DNA of 64,000 bases from Hibiscus mutabilis (Eukaryota; Streptophyta; Magnoliopsida; Malvales; Malvaceae), in the NCBI GenBank assembly GCA_019671005.1, contig CM033726.1, positions 5,401,213 to 5,465,212 on the forward strand, written 5' to 3'. Numbering within the stretch: the first letter of the stretch is position 1; every line of letters starts with the position of its first letter. Under the pieces are notes generated by a model, which searched no databases, was not told the DNA's origin, and was given only the letters and a program-made list of their open reading frames with translations. Position numbers and translations under genes: made by a program. Below, piece by piece: positions 59,290-64,000 of this stretch.

Positions 59290-59553
59290 GAGAAATTATA
59301 TTATAGGCCCAACCGCCACGTCATTCATGGTCCCAACCAATAAAAATCATCCATTTCATAAGTTTTTCCATTTCATCTTTCTACCAAGTGAATATTCACT
59401 AGGTAAAAAGTGTTTTTAATTTAATTTACAGTAAATATGAGTGAAGATTAACTTGGTAAAAAGATGACATGAAAAAATAATAATAAAATGGATGATTTTT
59501 ATTAGTTGGGACCATGAATGACGTAACGAGCAGAACCTATGATATACTTTCTC
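59290..59553. mobile_element. Inverted-repeat MITE with 9-bp target duplication
   Basis: A 264-bp element has arms of about 80 bp (GAGAAATTATATTATAGG... / GAGAAAGTATATCATAGG... read inward), including CGTCATTCATGGTCCCAAC(C/T)AATAAAAATCATCC. Flanks are GTTCAATGG (59281-59289) and GTTCAACGA (59554-59562), 7 of 9 identical. A Mutator-like origin is inferred. Confidence 0.7.
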
Positions 59554-59964
59554 GTTCAACGAGCAAAGTAAGAAATATATATACTTTAAAGGAAAAAATT
59601 GTGAATAAATACTTTAAATATGATTATAAAACTAAAAATATGATTAGTATATGAATTACATGATATAAAACATGAGATGAGGCAGCCACCGTCCAAGTAG
59701 AAGCATGGTAGTCAAATGGAGATGAGTATAAAAATCTAATGTTACACGTACAAATAAGAAAACCTAAAACACATGGGTAGAGTGATATACACGGAAGAGT
59801 AAAACATAACACGGATCAGTCACCACAAATTCAACACAGAATGAGGAGATAAATGAATGAAGAGTTAGAATAACATAAATTAAACTTTTAGCATAGCTAT
59901 AGGCTTATTAGTCAGCCACCATAATGGAAATAGATGGCATTGGCCGTGTGAGGGAGGCGACAAC

Positions 59965-60514
59965 TAGGGGGTAAACGAGTTGAGCTCAGCTCATTAAGAT
60001 TCGAGTCGAGTTTAAACTTGAGTAGTTTTTAACGAGCCTGAATAATCTGAGCTCGACTCGGCTCATTAAGAACTCGAGCCAAGTTCTAGCTTGATTCGAG
60101 TTCAACCGAGTCGAGTGTTGACCGAGTTGGACTCGAGTAGTTCACGATCTGTCTCGTCTCATTTAAAGCCTTATTAGGAAAAAACTTTGATATACAAGCT
60201 TGTTAATTTTAGGGTTTAGGGTGTTAGTTTAGGGTTTATAATTTAGGATTTAGATGTTAGGGTTTAGGACATATGTTTAGGGTTTATGTTCTAGGGTTTT
60301 AGGTTAAGGAATTTAGATTTTAAATTTAAAAAATTAAAAATTTTAATATATTATATTTTCGAGTAGATCACGAGCTTTTCGAGTCTAGTATCGAGTAGCT
60401 CGAGTTGGCTCGTTAAGAACTCGAGCCGAGCTTGAATCGAGTCCGATTAAATTGAATATTGATCGAGTTAAACTCGAATAACTCGCGATCTGTCTCGTCT
60501 TATTTACAGCCCTA
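59965..60514. mobile_element. hAT-like element of CTCGAG-rich family, with an internal duplication
   Basis: It starts TAGGGGGTAAACGAGTTGAG and the other end reads TAGGGCTGTAAATAAGACG on the minus strand. Flanks are GCGACAAC (59957-59964) and ACGACAAC (60515-60522), 7 of 8 identical. The terminal region CACGATCTGTCTCGTCTCAT (60143-60162) recurs at 60485-60504, so a second, near-complete end is present. Between them lies a stretch of TTTAGGG-like words (60210-60310). Confidence 0.7.
60170..60345. repeat. TTTAGGG-like degenerate repeat inside the hAT element
   Basis: The words TTAGGGTTTAGGGTGTTAG, TAGGGTTTAGGACATATG and TTAGGGTTTATG recur in about 150 bp. Edges are unclear; no target duplication was found. 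Confidence 0.5.
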
Positions 60515-60522
60515 ACGACAAC

Positions 60523-61328
60523 TTTGAGGGGCAGAGGATTCCGCCTGGTGAGTCGCCTTCTAAAACGCTGCAAATGCCCACTAATTCATTCAACGAAACT
60601 TCCCAGAAATTATCTTTAAAGACTTGCTGAATATATTCCATGACTCAGTTACGCACACTATACCGAATTTTAGCATAGAAAAGCTACAGCTTTTATGATG
60701 CCATCCATCCAATGTATTAGGATCAGAACGGACGGAAGATTTTATGATAAAATAGATCTAACGGAGGAGATGTTGAAGGCGACAGTCGCACAACCTAAAA
60801 ATTTTAAATTTATACATTTTGTTTATATTTTATATTGATAATCTAATTTTATACCCCTACATTTTTAATATAATTTTGTAATAATTTACATCTCTTTATA
60901 TAAAATCCTGAATCTGTCACTGACTAGAAATGAAAACTTTTAGCAAGTTAAGGATATTAAATTACAAAATTTTAGGTGTAAAATTAGATCATCGATATAG
61001 AATAAAAAAATATAAATTATATATATATATATATATATAAATGAAATTTCCAAAGGTGCAGATGCACTCAACCTTCCTCATCTATCTTTATTTTGGTTTC
61101 TTTCAAAAAGTTACAAAAGAAAAAGCTTGACTTGAAGAAAAGGTGACACTAACTATTTTATGGAATACTTTAGCATTTCTTTATATTTTTACTTTAATTC
61201 GATAGTACAATTGTTTTTAATTTTTTGAAATAAATATGTATGATTGTAAGACACACTAAAACCTATTAACATGCTATATGTATCGTGTTCGAATATATGT
61301 GGAATATAAATATTTATGTAACATGTTA
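60523..61328. other. Intergenic, includes (TA)n
   Basis: No gene was recognised. A run of TA dinucleotides lies at 61017-61039. A hAT-like end, CAGTGACAGATTCAGGATT on the minus strand, is at 60922, but its partner was not found. Confidence 0.45.
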
Positions 61329-61583
61329 CTCTCCTGCCCCTAAAACTGTCACATGTTGATAATTTTGAGGTCAAATTTTTTCAATTTTGACTTCTTATAA
61401 TTTAAAAATTATTATTAATAAAAATATAAAAAATATATATTTAAAAAATTTCAATCGAGTAGTTTTTAAATATACATTTTATAAATTTTAATTAATTAAA
61501 ATATTTAAATAAATTATAGTCAAAGTTAAAAAATTTGACCAAAAAAGTATCAACATATGACAGTTTTAGTGAGACGAATGGAG
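61329..61583. mobile_element. Stowaway-type MITE
   Basis: A 255-bp element is flanked by TA. The left end is CTCTCCTGCCCCTAAAACTG and the right end reads CTCCATTCGTCTCACTAAAA on the minus strand, matching the CTCCNTCCGTCCCNNTAAAA end of plant Stowaway (Tc1/mariner) MITEs. The arms stay paired for about 60 bp (TCACATGTTGATA / TCATATGTTGATA, then GGTCAAATTTTTT). Confidence 0.88.
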
Positions 61584-62127
61584 TATATTTTACATGTGTG
61601 GTTAAAAGTTATATTTTTACATTTATGTGGAGGATATTTGATGTAACATGTTATATTTTTACAAGTTATTTAAATTCGAGTCTCGTAAGGATAACAACAT
61701 TTTTTTTACTAGAACTACTTGATAAATTTAGAATTGTATAAATTTTTTTATACATATTAGCCTATTAAATATCAAAACATAACTCTAAATTACACCACTA
61801 ACTTATCATTATCCAAAAAGAAACGGAGAAAAAAAGTTTCCCCGAGTATTCAAAGTTTATCAAAAGAAAATTTCCATGCGACATCCAAGGAACATTGAAC
61901 CTCAAGTTTCTAACAACCTTTATTCATCCGATTCTTGTACGTTTGTTTTGGGCGGGAGATTAGGTTAAGTTATGAAACATAATTAATACAAAGTAGTCAA
62001 TAAAATAAATGATATGATAGGATAAGCTTCTAGTGAATAGGATTTTTCAAACAAAAAAATCATAAATGATGAAAATAATTTAATATCACATACGATCAAA
62101 GCATAAATAATAGGTTAATTTATATAC
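61584..62127. other. AT-rich intergenic DNA, no gene seen
   Basis: No gene or transposon ends were recognised. Confidence 0.45.
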
Positions 62128-62354
62128 GAATAGAAATCTTTTGTCCTTTTCAATGTCTCTATTTATGTCCTAATACTAAAAATTTAGGTTTAGGGTCAAG
62201 GTTTAAGGTTATTGTTTAGAGTTAAAAGATTAGGGGTAAGGTGTATTTTTTAGGGTCTAGGATTTATAGGTTATGATTTAAAATTTAGGATTAGGTTCAG
62301 AATTTAATTTTTAGTGTTGGACATACACTGAAAAGGAACAGATAATTTTTATCC
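62128..62354. mobile_element. MITE, family M1, copy 3
   Basis: It starts GAATAGAAATCTTTTGTCC and has TTTAGGTTTAGGGTCAAGG in the interior. The right end is GGACATACACTGAAAAGGAA followed by CAGATAATTTTTATCC. Termini match the copies at 845-1018 and 46891-59132. No clear 9-bp duplication was found, so edges may be off by some bases. Confidence 0.68.
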
Positions 62355-63400
62355 ATGATAAAAAATGCCTAATGATTAAATCAGATTCTGCGATACCTTT
62401 ATGTTGAGAGCTTTGAACCAATCCTTAACATTCTTGCATTCACTCTCAAGAAAGGTATATCGAAAAGTGACATAGGATTTTTGTCCCTACTCCACTCATA
62501 GGTAACTATGTATGAAATAATTTCCTATGATAACTAAAGATAATGATTCCTGGATTGGAATTTATTGAATTAATTTTCCTTTAGTATTAATATTTTTGGT
62601 TAAATTGTAAAGAAGGTTCTTAAACTATGCATTTTATGGAGAAATTATACTCTTATTATATTTTGATTAAATCCAATACTTTATCTTTCGAAATGCGTAT
62701 TTTCAATGTGAACCCCATTTTTTTTAAAAAAAATTCTTCAAATAATTAGGTGTGACTTATATTTTTACCCATGGGTTAACGACGTAACGTGATATATATA
62801 CTTTGATCATTTTTATGCAAATTAAACAAATATTATATATTTTCTCATTTTCTTTTTTAAAATGAAAAAATTGTCCAAGTATATATATAGCTGCACAATT
62901 AAAGTATGAGACTAAGAATGATCATATAATATTAGAGGGACTAAATTTGCTAAAATTCCAGGCAAAGGGCCTTTTATAAATTTGACCTTATCTTTTCGGT
63001 AAAAAAAAGTCTCGAATAGAAACTATTATTAAACAACTTCTTCCAAAGGGTGATTGTTTTTTAATTAAAATAAAAAAGAAAAAAATAAATTAAGAAGAAG
63101 AAAAAGAAACATGTGGGCTAGAAAGGAAGGAAGAGTTGGTGATCTGATCCATTGTGGTTTGAAACGGTCGGACTTCACATGGTGTGGAAAAATCGTGCAT
63201 TGTGCCCACTTCTTCATAATCTATTTCATCACTGTCTCTTTGCTTGTTTTTTTTTTCATTTATTTTCAAATTTATACAAAATTTATTATGACTTGGACGA
63301 CTCCTCCTACTTTAATTAGTGACAACGGACTAGTTGGATTTCTAACTTTTCCTTGATAGCTACCACATTAATTACATTAATTTTTTTAAAAATTATTTTT
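62355..63400. other. Intergenic, no clear gene
   Basis: A frame from ATG at 63111 (81 codons) starts MWARKEGRVGD and has a hydrophobic run in the middle, but no known domain or splice context; it is not annotated as a gene. Confidence 0.4.
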
Positions 63401-63780
63401 AGGGTAAACTACTGGAATGGTCATTTATGTTTAGTAAGTATACACTTTTGGTCATCGATTTCCAAAATTGACCGTTATGGTCACTTACGTTTTGGATCTA
63501 TAAATTTATGGTTACTAGGACGTTTGTTGTCGTTAAACGTTAACGGGAGGCTGATCTGCCAGCGAAAAAACATAAAGGGTAAACTACAGTAATGATCACT
63601 TTCATTTCAGTTTTGTTCATTGATTTCAAAAAACTAATGCTTTCGTCATTTACGTTTTGTTTTTTAAACTTTTGGTCACCTGAATGTTTTTACTGTTAAA
63701 CTTTAACTAGAAGCTGACTTGATGGTGGTAAAAATGAAAAAAAGACCAATGAAATACATGTGAAACTCTTTTATAGTGAA
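63401..63780. repeat. Two tandem copies of an AGGGTAAACTAC repeat
   Basis: Copy one starts AGGGTAAACTACTGGAATGG (63401) and runs to about 63575; copy two starts AGGGTAAACTACAGTAATGA (63577). Both have TTTTGGTCA, TTACGTTTTG and a GTTAAAC(G/T)TTAAC segment in the same order. The starting word matches the end of the palindrome at 33722-34572. They may belong to one family of fold-back MITEs. Confidence 0.65.
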
Positions 63781-64000
63781 CTAAATCCTAAAAACCCATA
63801 ATCATTTCTTTTCTTCTTCGAGCTCTTTTCAGCCTTCGCTCTTCCACCTCCAAAACACATTCCCGAACTCTCAATCGAATTCCTCCACCCTTCGTGTGTC
63901 AAATCGTACTGTCATACTTGCAAATGGGTTTTTCGAATTCTATTAGATTCTTTCATGTTTAGCTTGAAAACTGGAGAACCGGTACGTGTTGTTGATAATT
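63781..64000. other. CT-rich window edge, possible 5' region of a gene to the right
   Basis: The sequence becomes less AT-rich, with pyrimidine-rich runs such as TTTCTTTTCTTCTTCGAGCTC and CTCTTCCACCTCC. Such runs are common in plant leaders, but no start codon with a supported frame was found inside the window. Confidence 0.3.

Noticed and set aside
63111..63356. 81-codon frame with a hydrophobic segment
   Set aside because: It has no homology I recognise, AT-rich low-complexity codons and no splice or promoter context.

Overview
This is a 64 kb window of AT-rich plant nuclear DNA. It is a eudicot, and I infer cotton (Gossypium) or a close Malvaceae relative from the style of the repeat families and the gene similarities; the genus is an inference. 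About half of the window is two LTR retrotransposons and their hosts. Host genes are few: a partial PLATZ zinc-finger gene at the left edge, a complete five-exon Nudix hydrolase gene (NUDT17/18-like) near 42 kb, a small two-exon gene of unknown function near 35.7 kb, a broken major latex protein (MLP/Bet v 1) gene near 33 kb, and a Dicer-like dsRNA-binding-domain fragment near 37.5 kb.

Layout. Positions 1-6.4 kb hold the PLATZ gene end, a MITE with a 9-bp target duplication, and two copies of one hAT family, one of which carries a solo LTR. From 6.4 to 23.3 kb there is a three-level nest. A MULE (6401-23291, long terminal inverted repeats) carries fused remains of a plant mobile domain (PMD) and a MURA transposase, all on the minus strand. 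A 4.35 kb solo LTR (7185-21565) split its transposase gene. An Athila-type Ty3/gypsy element (8487-18509) then landed inside that LTR. Each insertion is supported by a target-site duplication, and removing the solo LTR with one duplication restores the transposase reading frame.

From 23.3 to 41 kb there are two copies of a 0.64-0.72 kb DNA-transposon derivative, another hAT element, a LINE fragment, LTR fragments, the MLP pseudogene, an 851-bp near-perfect palindrome, the small gene and the Dicer-like fragment. From 41.8 to 43.1 kb is the Nudix gene with its TATA box. From 43.1 to 46.9 kb are hAT and inverted-repeat elements. From 46.9 to 58.9 kb is a 12 kb Tekay/Del-type chromovirus with 3.6 kb LTRs, inserted into a 9-bp-TSD MITE whose halves lie at 46891 and 59132. 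The last 5 kb hold MITEs, including a Stowaway, and no clear gene.

Neither LTR element looks autonomous. Both have frameshifts or stops in gag-pol; the chromovirus also has altered protease and reverse-transcriptase active sites. By hand alignment the Athila LTRs differ at about 1.7% of sites and the chromovirus LTRs at about 5-6%, so the Athila insertion is the younger. All coordinates and identities were worked out by eye from the sequence; no database search was run.
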